Assembly (NCBI GenBank): GCA_026261815.1
Contig: JAMPIT010000894.1
Coordinates: 57,631,647-57,695,646 of the forward strand
Direction of reading: 5' to 3'
Origin: Monarcha castaneiventris obscurior
Taxonomy: Eukaryota > Chordata > Aves > Passeriformes > Monarchidae
Length of the DNA: 64,000 bases
How positions within the stretch are numbered: the first letter of the stretch is position 1; every line of letters begins with the position of its first letter. The notes under the pieces were generated by a model, which was not told the DNA's origin, searched no databases, and saw only the letters and a list, made by a program, of their open reading frames with translations. The translations under genes and the position numbers were made by a program. Shown here piece after piece: positions 1-11,458 of this stretch.

Positions 1-3000
1 TCTGCAGTTAAAAATTGTTTTCAGCTCCTTTTAATTAGGACATAATAGTTCCCTTAGCCTTTAATTTATGGTGATAGCTTTATACAATAAAATATTTTAA
101 ATTATTTTGTAGATAGAGAAGCTGCAACCAAAGAGTTCCAAGTTATTTGCCTGAAGCAAGATGATGATTGTCAAAGCTAGGACTAGAATGCAGAGGAACA
201 CAGCTCCCATTCTCATGCTTCATCTACTGTATGCAGTGACCCATGTGCATTTCTTAGCAAATTTTCTTATACGTAGAAGAGGAAGAATCACAATATAGTT
301 CTTGATAAATGCACTAAAATATACTTTTGTTTTTAAGTCTTAATAATCTCTCAATACTGCAGCATAACAAAGCATGTTATTGTTTCAGTCTCGTGCAAAG
401 ATATGATGTGAAGTCCTGTCTGCTTGAAAAACTGAAAAATATGTGTTTTCTGACTGGAAAAATTGTTTTGATCAGGGAAGACCCACTGTCAGAAAGTCAG
501 TTTTATTCTTCTCTCATGGTGAGGCTATTACAGATGGAAATACCATCTCACTGGTGAGAGTTCTCTAAATAAAATATCACAAAAATGTCTCAGGAATTAA
601 TAATCATGCATTGATTTTAAATGGTGTTATTCTCACACAGTTAAGAACTCAGCTGTTATACTATGAAATATTGGTCCTGTTCCCCGGTAAGGTGATGTCA
701 AAACACAGACTGAATGGATTGTCCAGGATCAACCAGCAATAGAACATTTCTAGTAATTTTCTGTGGAAGGATCTATGTTTTATTTCATTATTCAGCTCCA
801 AAATGAACTGAAATAAGACACTCCGCCCAAAAATATCAAAACAAAACATCCCAACATAAACCCACAAGAAACCCCAAACAACCCACAAACCAAAAAAGAA
901 GCAAGATAAATGGAATATTGTTAGGAACAGGAAAATACCTAGAACACCTGTGAGAGATTAATACATAAGTAATGACAAAGGTGTAACAAAAATACAGAAA
1001 AATACATTCTATATTAGATGTATGTACATGATGCTGCAGTTTAGATGTTTAGCACTAATACAGAGTTCTTTTTATTGGGAAGATGTCCCTTTTGTTAGTC
1101 TTACCCACTAATCTGGAGATGTCACCTGCTTTTCAAGATTACCCCACTGAGACAGAAGTTGCTTTTCCCTGGATACTTACAAAGCCATGAGAAATAGGCC
1201 AAAACTGTACAGTACAGTGGAGTTTCTTGCAAATTTCAAGGGTTGGAATGAAACTGCTGAATCACCAAGCAATCATACTTTTGCTCTGGAACACAGACAT
1301 AATATGAAAGAAGTGAATGCTTAGTAGGCTATTTGGAACTTTAGCTGGGTTTCCAAGCCTGAGGTAGATAATGTCTGAAACAATTAATCATTCATTTCAG
1401 TTATTGAAAGCAAAGAGCATAAACTCTCACTAATAGTTCATCTGGCAGACATTTGGCTGAATAAAACTGAGAGAAGGAATAGTCCCCAAAGCAATATGAA
1501 GGCAGCATCAGGCTGGATAAAGAAGCTGAAGTATACAATGATCAGGTTCAAGAAGCAGTGAAAAGAACAGCCAGCTCCCATATGACTGATGATTTTTCCC
1601 TTCAATCTCCCTCTCTGAGATATGTGGCTGTCACTCAAAAGAGCTCAGCCTGCTCCACATCTTCTCCAGTGACTCTCAGGTGTGTGCATGAAATGAGGGG
1701 TGCCGAGCTCACAGGGCAGGGCTGAGTGGCAGCTCTCTGCTGTTGCTCAGTCTCTGTCTGCCAGTGCTGCTCAGCAGGGATGAGCCTGGCTCACTTGTGA
1801 AGCTGTGACTGGGCTTAATGCCCATTCAGTAGGAGGGTCAGGATATAGAACTAAACATACATTGACATTCCTTCTTAAGAAAGTGGGAAGTGGTTTCTAT
1901 GTTATGTTTTTATTATTATTGCTGCATGCTGTGAGGGTGCCAAAAGAGGTAGGTTATTGTTGATTTTTGTTTGCCATTATGATAATCACCATTTGCAGTA
2001 GCTGTAGCTCATTTTGTAGCCCCTGGTGTCATTCTGCCTTGCACAATTTCCTATTGTCTCCTTACAGTGTCCTGTTTCCATTTCCTGTGTTTATAGTTTG
2101 TAATAAATACTCGTTTCAGGGCCCTTAACCAAACTGTATCTGTAATGCCCCAATGTGAAACAATGTCAGTACAACAGAAGAGTGGAATATCAGATCTGGA
2201 TGGTCTAAGAAATTCTCTGGGTAGAACTTGGACAAAATACAACAGATGGCGTATAGACAAGATTTTGGGAACTAATCACAAGAATTTTTCTTTGAAAGCT
2301 CCAAGTTCCTCAGTAGGAAAAGGACTGAAGCATATTAATTGCTTGTTGAGTTGCCCTCTTTAACCTTTAGCTTAAAAAAAAACCTTATAAAAAATCCCAG
2401 GTTGCCTAAGAACAGGTATTTCCCTGTGAGATGAATGAAATTTAATTGTGGTTAAAATTTAATCATGGTAAAAAGCACTAGAAAGATTTTACTTGGAGTA
2501 CTGTTGGATAGGTAGGAGTGGAGTATGTACTGAAAATTCCATCTGGGGTCAACAGAGCATTTCATTTAAGTGAAATCTAAAAGAGTTCGAACTTTTAATT
2601 TTAGCAGATTGGAAGCCCCAAGGGCATGTGATTGCACCACTGTCTGATTGCTTTGAGAAGTTCAGAACAAGGAAGGAGATTTGCTGTTTTATTAAAGGCC
2701 GATATATAAACAAAATGTATAAACTAGTCTTGGATGAATTTAAAGTGGAAATTAGAAGGAATACTTTGGAGCAATAAAAAGAGTTTAGGATGGACCTTGG
2801 CTATGTTAATAATATCATCTGATAAAATGTATGTGTTTTTTGTGGGCAAAAGAGCTACTGAATTCCAGTTGGCACTCAGTAAGCAGAAAATGGCTTTAGC
2901 TCACCAAGAAGTTCTCTAATGTTTTTGAACCTGTGCAGGGAAGAAATAAAAAATGAAGATCGATACAGTGCTCATTCCTAATTTAATCATTTAGAAACAG

Positions 3001-6000
3001 TATGAAGTGCTTCCTCATGGGACCTGTTAAGGAATATAATATATGCTGTGAAACCATATCCTTGCTACTCTTGAGAGGATTTTCCATCATATGACACTAA
3101 AAATATCTCTGAATCCACAGTTGATGAGTTTAATTACTCATCAGCTCTTTACATTACAATTCATTACCCTGAGGTAATAAAGATAAAATAAAGCATTTAG
3201 ATGCCATTGTGCCATTGTTACAGTGTGTTCAGCAGATTGTCTCTAATCAGTGCTGCTTGTGTTTATGCAGCATAATTAATAGCAACATGAGAGTACTGTC
3301 CTGAACAAACCAATTTTAACAGGTGTCCGAGCTGCTGCTTGTCTTTCATTTTCTACTACTTTTCTGTAAGGATGGCTAGTTAAATTACAGAATTTAATTA
3401 ATTATATTTGTTGCTCTTACATTTTAAAGTCACACTGTAATTTTTACTTGTGATTATTTTATTATATAATAAAAATAGGCCCTAAATCACAATAGTTCTG
3501 GCTATAGTCCATTCTGTACAAACCTTGATACTAAAATTTTGCCACAAATTATATTTTAGATAATAAAGCTCTGAAGAAATCAACATTATATTAGAATTGG
3601 TGAGTTGTATTTCAATATATTAAGCACAACTAAATGACTCTGTAATTGGAAATGTTATTTTGTTTGAGTGTTGGTGACAACTGTGTGGTATATTACAGCT
3701 GAAGTGAAAGCGCTTGTATAAATGGTAACCCCAAATCTTTCCTGATTACTCGTGGACATTGGCTCTTTACTCAAAATCATAGATGTTTGTAATCTATGAA
3801 TAAGTTATTTCTAGCCCCACTGCTATCACCCAACACATGGAAGTTGCACACCAGCTGTCAAGTACCTCTAGCCCGAAACTGCCTTTGTGATATGGGCCAC
3901 TGTGCCTGTAAAGCCATTACCCCAAATGATTTGATCTTATTTAGCCCAAACCACTATTTTTGGGTCCTCATATTCAGAGCAATCAATAAATCAAATCTCA
4001 AATGAATAGAAGACAAACATCAATTTGGGAAGCACCATAACATCTATGGACCTCTGGGGGAAAGACCAGCACAAAACACATGAGAACTGGAAACAGGACC
4101 ATTACTAACATAGGTCAAACATCTCTTTTGTGATGGAACAATAAAGAATTTTTTTTTCCCTTCTGAAAAACAAAATTAAAAAATCAAATGCAGAACAGCA
4201 GTATCTGATACCCAGGGGTTAAATACTGTTTAAGTAATCTATTTTAGTAAATAATTTAGACTAAATTTCTTGGTTGTGCATGCAAGAGAAAAATATTTTA
4301 AATTATAATATTAACATAACATATAAGCCTAGCATTTATTAATAACTATATTAATATTTATTAATTACAATCCTTTTCAGTCAGGAGATCATTTTTTTAG
4401 ATGTTAACTTCTTTGTCATAAAAAAGGTCTTCATTTTTTTTAGGGCAGTGTTCTTGCTGCTGCTCTCAGCAAGCATGTGCTTACCAATTAAAGACTGACC
4501 TGGCCTACCCTTCTTGCTGTTTCATGCACTGTTGTTATTATATAGCATTTATTCTGTCACTTTCAGCACTGGAATCAATAGCTGTGATCACAGCCAAAGA
4601 TGTTACATGACTATATGACCCAGATATACAAGTCTAGGACAAAAAAAGCCCTGACAGTTTGGAAAGCCTCATATTTTCATTAAGTTTGCTCTAAGAAAAA
4701 ATATTTTCTGGAACATGTTGAAGGCTTTGTAACTTCCCTGTGAAGTCATGGGATAGTTGTTCTAATCCAGGCTTTCAGCTCCCTGCATGGTGTGCACGTG
4801 TAAGGGAGTTTCATTAAAACAAAGGGGAAGAGTCCTTATTGCAACAGACCAGAGAAATCCCTGAGAAATCCCTAAGAAATCAATTTTTCAGGTTTTTACA
4901 GCATGGCTCAAGGCATGACTGATGTATGCTGTGGAAAATACTCAACCCAGAAGTGAGCTGACCCTTATGTGCTCTATCGTGTTTGAAAGATGAAGGGGAT
5001 GCGTGACCAGTATAGTTGTACCAAACACTGGAGGTAAAGAATTTATTATAAAACACTAATTAATCTCTTACTGATCCTAGCCTGTTTCATTTGTGTATTG
5101 TAAACTGTGTTCTTTCATTAAACATTTTCATTGTAAACAAGAGATAAGTAGTTCTATTTAGGTTACATAAAAGGTGGTGACAAGAGTCTTTGCCTGTGCC
5201 TTTCCATGTGATGTACTTGTGCTGAAAGGCCATTATTCTGAGGTCTGAAGTATTGTAGCACTTGGAGAAAATCTGGAATATACTTGATGTGGCTGACATA
5301 GAAGTGCTATTTTGGGACATTGTTATGGTTTAATTTATGTAATTTAATTTATTTAATGAAGTCAATATGCTGACTTATCTAAGCTAGATCTCAAAGAGCT
5401 CCACTGGGCACTGGAAGTGACAGAGCTTTGTTCCTAGGGTCATACAAACGGAAGGGAATCTTCTTCTTGAAGTTCCCACCTTTCAGCTTAGTCAAGGTCA
5501 TTTGGATATTTCTGTAGGATATTGAACTTTTGCCATTAAGCATTTACTGTCTTTTGCATAAATGACTAGTTCTTATCCCCAGGGTAATTCTGCCATGGTC
5601 CAAGTCACAACTGCAAAGGGCTTAAAGTGTGAGGATCCTTCAATTTCTAGTTCAATGTGCTCCAGATTTTGCTATTTCAGTTGTCTGCCCTATTTCTTGC
5701 CTAAGCAGTAATATATGTGTTAAAGTAAATTTATGCAGTCACTGTAGGAAAAAAGTTTTAGAGCATGATGAAATGCTAGGATTTCATATACTGGCCACTA
5801 ATAGTATCAGGAATAGGATTAAGGCCTAGTGAAACTCTTGAGTTTGTTCCATGTGGTTTCAAATAAATACAGAACTGAGTACAAATGACATAATTTTTTT
5901 CTTCAAGAGCAGTATCTCAAGTGAATTTTTTCAGTTTGGAAGTGAAATATTGCATAAACAGTGCCTCTAGAATATAAGGAATTATGGTTTTTGGCACAAA

Positions 6001-7721
6001 GATCAGGACAAATGCAATGTTTTCAAATTATCAATGAGTTCAGTAGTTCACAAGTTTTGTTTTCTACAAGGGTTAGATTCTCAGGCCTAACAACACATCA
6101 ATTGGCAAACAATAAACATGGTTACACTGAATAATTCTGTCCTCATCAACCGAAGCAACAGTACATGTCAGGTCTCTTTCATCCCAAAGAAAATCCATAG
6201 ACCCTCCGTCCTAGTAAGACGGCTACCTGGAGAAAGAAGTGGAAACCACACTGTGAATTTAAGCTGTGATTTGGGAAGGTAATTTCCCTGTTTCTGTGAG
6301 CTTATTTTGCTAGCAATGTCTTTATCCATGTAAAGTATTTTTTGTTCCAAATTAAAATACATTACAGACTTTTCTATTTTTGTTTTATGGCCTCTCAAAG
6401 GCCTTCAGCAATTGAAATGTGCATCATGCTGTCCAAGCACTCAGAATGTTGAGACATGGGGACAAAACTGTGGATACAACAATTATTTCAAGTTTTATTT
6501 TCTTTTATGATTAGAGGATACAACTTACCAAATTACTAACAGAGAGTTACATGTGGCTAATACAGTTTCATTCCTTCATATCTGAATGAATTTTGGATGT
6601 GCAGATAGGTATCCAGAGGATTCATGAAGGAAAAGAGATGATTCTGGACAGGGGAAAGAGCCCTGCACTTGCAATTAGTCTGCTGTATGTGTTCATGTGA
6701 GTGTGATGTATGAAGGTGAAAAATAATTTTTTTTCTTCTTCCATTTGAACTTTCTGCTGTACAAAAAAATCCCCAAAAAACAACTTAAAGAATAAGCCCG
6801 GTGTTCCTATGTCTGAGTATTTTTTTTATTGTAGAAATTCTTGATTTGTTGATATCTTGAAATTAGTATCCTTCTGACTGCAAAAGAGCATGGTGTTTTA
6901 GCACAGATACTACTTTGAGCAAGAATGGGCACATTATTTAAGAACGAAATGGAGGAGGAGCTCCTTAGCAAAAGAGCAAATGAATTCTAAATGCTAAAAT
7001 TTGTATGAAACTGGTACGAATTAGCTAATATTAGACTGCACAATCTCATTTTGGTTGCTGTGATGTTACAGTATAAACGCTTCAGGCCATGTGTATAATG
7101 CAAAGCCTCTTCTGTACATTCATTTTAGGTGACAGTGTTTTTAGCAAGTGAAGGTTCTAAATATAGCCTGATGAGTAAAAAAGACATTGCCGTTAGGATG
7201 GGCTGATCACATTGCCACAGCTTTTTCTCCTCTTCTCTATTACCATTACAAATAGCAAAAATAAAAAAAAAAAAACCACAAAAAAACCACAAATAAAAGG
7301 CTCTTTCTCCGGAGGGCTTCTCTTGTAAATAATGGCGAAGCCTTATGCGGGGGTGACACAGTTCTGTTTCAGGTTATTTTTGCTCAAGTTAGTGTTCATC
7401 TTTAGAAGCATGATTGGATTGGAAGTGCGCAGTACACACTTAAGTGTTGTACTGATGATCAAATGCACATATTTACAGGGTCCGTGTGTTTGCTATGTAC
7501 CTGATCAAGGGAGGAGGAACACACATAAATGGGCGTATTGCAGCCCTCTGAACAGCATGGGCTTTAAAATGGATAGGCTCTAAGGGAATGATTTACAGAA
7601 AGGATGTTTCTAAACATGCAATTAACGTCAGCTTGACAAGAGTGAACAGCACTGTTGGATGTTGGAGAATTTTCAAGATACAGTGTGTTGTTTTCTTAAT
7701 TTGGAAAAAGGTTTTATAAAA
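1..7721. other. AT-rich non-coding DNA, no gene seen
   Basis: I see no exon-like open frame, recognised repeat or RNA gene. The longest frames are about 60-80 codons, overlap on both strands and resemble nothing I know. Small visible items are an 11-bp tandem pair (GAGAAATCCCT at 4852-4862 and 4863-4873), an A-rich stretch near 7260-7300 and several short T or A runs. The part at about 3120-3420 is rich in TAATTA-type cores and is noted separately as a possible conserved element. Likely intergenic or intronic. Confidence 0.6.
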
Positions 7722-7797
7722 GACCATTCGCTTAAGAGTTGGACTTGATGGTCCTTATGGGTCCTTTCCAACTCAGAATATTCTGCGATTCTGTGAA
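7722..7797 (+). mobile_element. 5'-truncated tRNA-Ile/CR1-tail SINE (TguSINE1-like)
   Basis: This is the 3' part of a SINE: it begins at the junction just after the tRNA-like head and ends in the CR1-type tail (ATTCTGCGATTCTGTGA). It aligns without gaps to the fuller copy at 11389-11456, with 55 of 68 positions identical over 7723-7790. The tRNA head, and so the pol III promoter, is missing, so this copy should be inactive. The tail alone could also be read as a CR1-X type 3' end, but the stretch CCATTCGCTTAAGAG also matches the SINE junction of the other copy, which favours a SINE. Confidence 0.8.
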
Positions 7798-9209
7798 AGA
7801 AAACAAGAAAACTAATGTGATTAGTGAAAAATGCTCTATAGTTTTTCTCTTGTAAAAATTTGTGATTCCAAAAATTAACATTGAATATGGTCTAAGTGGA
7901 AAAATAGAAGAAACCTCATGTTATTTGCAAGGACACGAGTATCTTTTCACATTAATTATTTGTTATTTTCATTATAGAAGTGCTACCGAATTTATGAACT
8001 TCCAAGCAAGGAGGGAGGAGCTGGGCCATGCCACAGGTGGACCTGTGGTAAGCACTGTAAATCAGAAGGTTGATTTTATCTACGTTAGTGACTGCCACTG
8101 CTTATCATATTAAAAGCGACGTCCTCTGTTTCAAGTAGCACCCCATGGCGTAAGCCTTTCCTGCCTTCTAAATGCTTGCCTCTGCCAGGAAGGATGAGCC
8201 ATGACTAGTAAATAAACTTCTAGCTGGACAGGCAGATTGTAGTGAGGTCTCTGTATTCTGAAACGGTTTCACTCACTGGGAAGTGCAGTGTCCTCTGCAA
8301 ACTTTCAGGCTCACTTCAGATTATCTCTAAACTTCACCTGGACTAGGATTTTGGTTAAGTATTCGTGTTCACACAGAGGTAAGTGGATTGCTGTATGGGA
8401 AATTGAGACAATACACTGAAGTTCAGCATAATGTATCACGTGTTTCTTCCCTGCCCTGTCCCACCACTGATCCCCGACATTTCTGCAGAGCCAGTGACTG
8501 AACACTGGGGCTGTGTGCATGTTAGGATAAACTAAATTACGTTCCTAAGCCTGGCATTTTCCCTTTTTATGTCAGATGTACCTTGTGACTTGATGTGTCA
8601 ATATGTAGGCTTGAGCTTTTCCAGGTTTGGAAAATGGAACTGGACTTGTGTTTAATCTCTAAGGGGCATATGTGCTCTGGTTTGCAATTTGAACAGCTGC
8701 ATTTCAAAACTATTTCCTATTAAATTGTTTTACAGCATTTAACTGTACTCTGAAGAGGCTATATAAGAAGACAGATTTTTAATGAAAGACAACAAAAAAA
8801 CCTCCTTTGTATGTTCATGAGTGTGAACATATAATGCAATCTGACCTCCACCAGTCTACCTTCTAATTATGTGTCCATGAATCTCAGAGATTATGCCAGA
8901 AATAGTAGTAATGATAAACTATTTCAAGTTCATCATCCTAAGAGCAGGAATTTGGGAGCTGTCACAGTACATTTTTTATTAAGTACCCAGATTAGCCCAG
9001 TGAACTGTAAAAGAGCTCTGAGGAGAGACTCTGTCATTCCCTGACATGGCTGAAATGTGGCCATTCCTTTCAAGAGCCCATCAGAGGTGTTTGTGCAGAT
9101 ACACAGACCCATTTCCACATCCATTTGAAGTCTGTACCTCCTGAATTGCAGCCCCATGTGAAAATATTGGTATGAGGCTTACAGAATAGGGAAACCAGCA
9201 GCTCCTGGG
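7798..9209. other. Non-coding DNA without recognisable elements
   Basis: AT-rich with a few moderately GC-richer patches. No gene, RNA or repeat family is recognised. Open frames of up to 83 codons occur but have no family resemblance and no paired splice or start signals that I can support. Confidence 0.55.
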
Positions 9210-9800
9210 CTGGCAGGATTATTCAAAAGGAGTGTGGCCAGGTTGTGGGAAGTGATTCTCCCCCTCTATTACTCTCTTGAGAGACCCCACCTGGAATACT
9301 CTGTACATTTCTTGTATCCCCAGCATAAGAAAGACATGGAACTATTGGAGCAAGTCCAGAGGAGGATCATGAAATTGATAAGGGGGCTAAGAGGACTTCC
9401 CCTCCAAGGACAGGCAGAGAGAATTGCAGCTGCTCAGCCTGGAGAAGAGGTTGCATGGAGACCTCTTAGCAGCTTTTCAGTATCTGAAGGGGCCTACAGG
9501 GAAGCTGAAAGACTCTTCATCAGGAACTGTAGTAATAGGACAAGGAGTGATGCGTTCAGTCTAAAAGAGGGGAAATTTAGGTTAGATATCTGGAAGAAAT
9601 CCTTGGCTGTGAGTGTGGTGGGGCACTGAAACAGGTTGCCCAGAGAAGTTGTGGAGACATCATCCCTGGAACTGTTCAAAACCAGGTTGGATGGGGCTCC
9701 GAGCATCCTGGTCTAGTGGAAGGTGTTGCTGCCCCTGGCAGGGGTGTTGGAACTAAAGGATTTATAAGATCCCTTCCAACCCAAACCATTCTGTGATTCC
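9210..9800 (+). mobile_element. CR1 LINE fragment, 3' end
   Basis: A 5'-truncated CR1 retrotransposon in forward orientation. It enters near the end of ORF2 (the GAGTGTGGCCAGG and GAGACCCCACCTGG segments typical of CR1) and runs through GTCCAGAGGAGGATCATGAA, CAGCCTGGAGAAGAGG and AACAGGTTGCCCAGAGAAG. It finishes in the 3' tail TCCCTTCCAACCCAAACC followed by ATTCTGTGATTCC. Many stops and frameshifts break any ORF2 remnant; the open frame at 9234-9629 is a relic in this element and not a host gene. CR1 inserts without long target duplications, and none is seen. Confidence 0.93.
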
Positions 9801-9879
9801 CATCAGCAGCAAGCCTTGCGCAGCTCCCAGCATTTGGCCAGGATGTGGTGTCTGATTCCCCTGGGAAACGGCCTGTCCA

Positions 9880-10330
9880 CAGCTCACCAGCCCCGGCTGG
9901 ATTGTGGCTGCGGTGACACATCCCGCACTGTCGCCGGCGGCCGGGGGGAGCCTCCGGCCCCCTCACAGCGCCTGCGGTTCCGCAGGGACCACACCTGGCT
10001 GAGCACGGACACGGGAGCGTGCTCGGCTGTCCCTCCTGCCCGTTTGGGGTTTGTTCCCTCCCAGTTCTCTACCAGCGCAAGGAGCGATTCCCGTCAGCTG
10101 CCAGGAGGGTCCTGCCCCGCAGGATCCCGAGCTGCCCTGCCAGGGGCTGCCCGCCAGCCCGGCCGCCCTTCCCGCGGCCAGGCCCGCGCGTCCCTCGGCA
10201 GGGCGCCTCTGGTAAATCCCGCCTGGATTTACAGCTCCCTGCGGAATCTCCGATGTGTGGTTTGGGACAGCGCGGCCTGTGTGGGCTCTCCAGAGCTGTG
10301 AGCCTGGTCTGTGCAGTCGGGTAGCTGCAC
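9880..10330. promoter_or_regulatory. CpG-dense GC island, function unknown
   Basis: About 450 bp of sharply GC-rich sequence packed with CpG dinucleotides (runs such as GTCGCCGGCGGCCGGGG near 9928-9944 and CCCGCGGCCAGGCCCGCGCG near 10171-10190) in an otherwise AT-rich region. It directly follows the end of a CR1. The long open frames across it (for example 9816-10301) are expected where stop codons are rare and show no protein family. A donor-like GTAAAT occurs near 10211. It might be an orphan CpG island acting as promoter or enhancer, or an unrecognised GC-rich repeat. I see no TATA box or target duplication. Confidence 0.5.
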
Positions 10331-11312
10331 TTTAACCCAGGGAAGCATCATGAGGTCATTTCTGAGACCAGGCAGTAATGTGGTATCTAACTGAAAACGA
10401 TAAAATTGCTAAATATGCCTAACCAATTTTGCTGTTAAAAAAAAAAAAAAAAAGCATTAAAGCTGTTTGACTTCAGTCCATCAAGATCAATAAGTCTACT
10501 CAATTCAAATGCTCAAAATACTAAGGGTAGCAGAATGTGTTCTTGCAAAAATATAACTCACAACAGAATGTTTCACACCATTTTTTTGTCCTCCTGAGTG
10601 ATGTTTAGAAAACCCACAAAACTTTCTTCCCTGTATTTTCTTTAAAAAGCCTAGCTTTATACATCTCGCTGCTGACAAGCTATGTTGTGATGTGTCAGTT
10701 TATGTTGTGTCAATTGCCTTTGGTTATATAATGTGCCATGATATGACTAATGCAGCCCAACATGAGTCACCTGTCGTGACAGCTTTATGCTCTCAAAAAA
10801 CCTCTTTGCCTTCCCTTTCGAATATTTTTTGTTGTGTTGTTTTTCCAAAAGATGCAATTCTATCCAATTTACTGTTCATTGTTTTAAATTTTTCGAACAA
10901 GATGGTAAGTGGGCACATACGTTCACTATTAATGTACATGACTAAATGATTACTGAGATATGTAAAAGCATGAGGTGCTCCCACTGCCTGCTGTGAAGGG
11001 AGATGATTATAGATCTGCCGCTACAATGCAGCACTGTACCTGAAGAAAAATGTTACAAACTGAACAGAAATCGCAAGTAGCAGATGGGAATCTAAATGTG
11101 AATGGTTATAATCAGGGCTCATTTGTACCAGGAAATTGTTTATAACATTATGTTGAATTATTAACACTGGGCTATGATTGCTGTGTTAAACTGATAATGG
11201 CATAAATGCTCAGCAGATACATATGTAACATGTGAACACCAACATAAAGGCAGAATTTTGTCCATTTTTCTTCTAGGAGAGACACTGAGATACTCCCAGC
11301 CATTGCTGTCTT
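10331..11312. other. Non-coding DNA with an A17-type homopolymer
   Basis: AT-rich sequence with an uninterrupted A run at about 10437-10453. No gene or repeat family is recognised. The A run lies downstream of the CpG island, but no exon-like transcript body or clear AATAAA supports a processed retrocopy. Confidence 0.5.
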
Positions 11313-11458
11313 ATGCCACTGTGATTAGCTTGGTTGTTTGAAGCATGGTGCCAATACTGCCAAGGCCATGGGTTCAGAACCTGTGTGGGCCATTCACTTA
11401 TGAGCTGAACTCAATGATCCCTGTGGGTCCCTTCCAGCTCAGAATATTCTGTGATTTC
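11313..11458 (+). mobile_element. tRNA-Ile-derived SINE with CR1 tail (TguSINE1-like)
   Basis: The 5' half (about 11313-11391) reads as a decayed isoleucine tRNA: an A-box-like TTAGCTTGGTTG at 11325-11336, an anticodon-arm region GGTGCCAATACTGCCAAGG, a B box GGTTCAGAACC at 11371-11381 (one change from the GGTTCRANNCC pattern), and an acceptor-end GGGCCA. The 3' half is CR1-like (GATCCCTGTGGGTCCCTTCC, then ATTCTGTGATT). A tRNA-Ile head joined to a CR1 tail is the structure of TguSINE1 of songbirds, which borrows CR1 reverse transcriptase in trans. The second copy at 7722-7797 confirms that it is a repeat family. Confidence 0.88.
11325..11381 (+). promoter_or_regulatory. Internal RNA polymerase III promoter (A and B boxes) of the SINE
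   Basis: The A-box-like element lies at 11325-11336 and the B box GGTTCAGAACC at 11371-11381, with tRNA-like spacing. In the tRNA parent these bind TFIIIC. Both boxes carry substitutions, so present-day transcription is doubtful. Confidence 0.6.

Noticed and set aside
1660..1820. Moderately GC-rich patch considered as an exon
   Set aside because: No open frame of useful length with splice signals and no recognisable peptide.
9816..10301. 161-codon frame across the CpG island
   Set aside because: GC-rich DNA lacks stop codons in several frames at once, overlapping frames are equally open, and there is no recognisable domain.
9800..10453. Processed retrocopy ending in the A17 run
   Set aside because: No AATAAA near the A run, no target duplication seen, no recognisable gene body. 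CR1 machinery, the main avian LINE, does not normally make poly(A) retrocopies.
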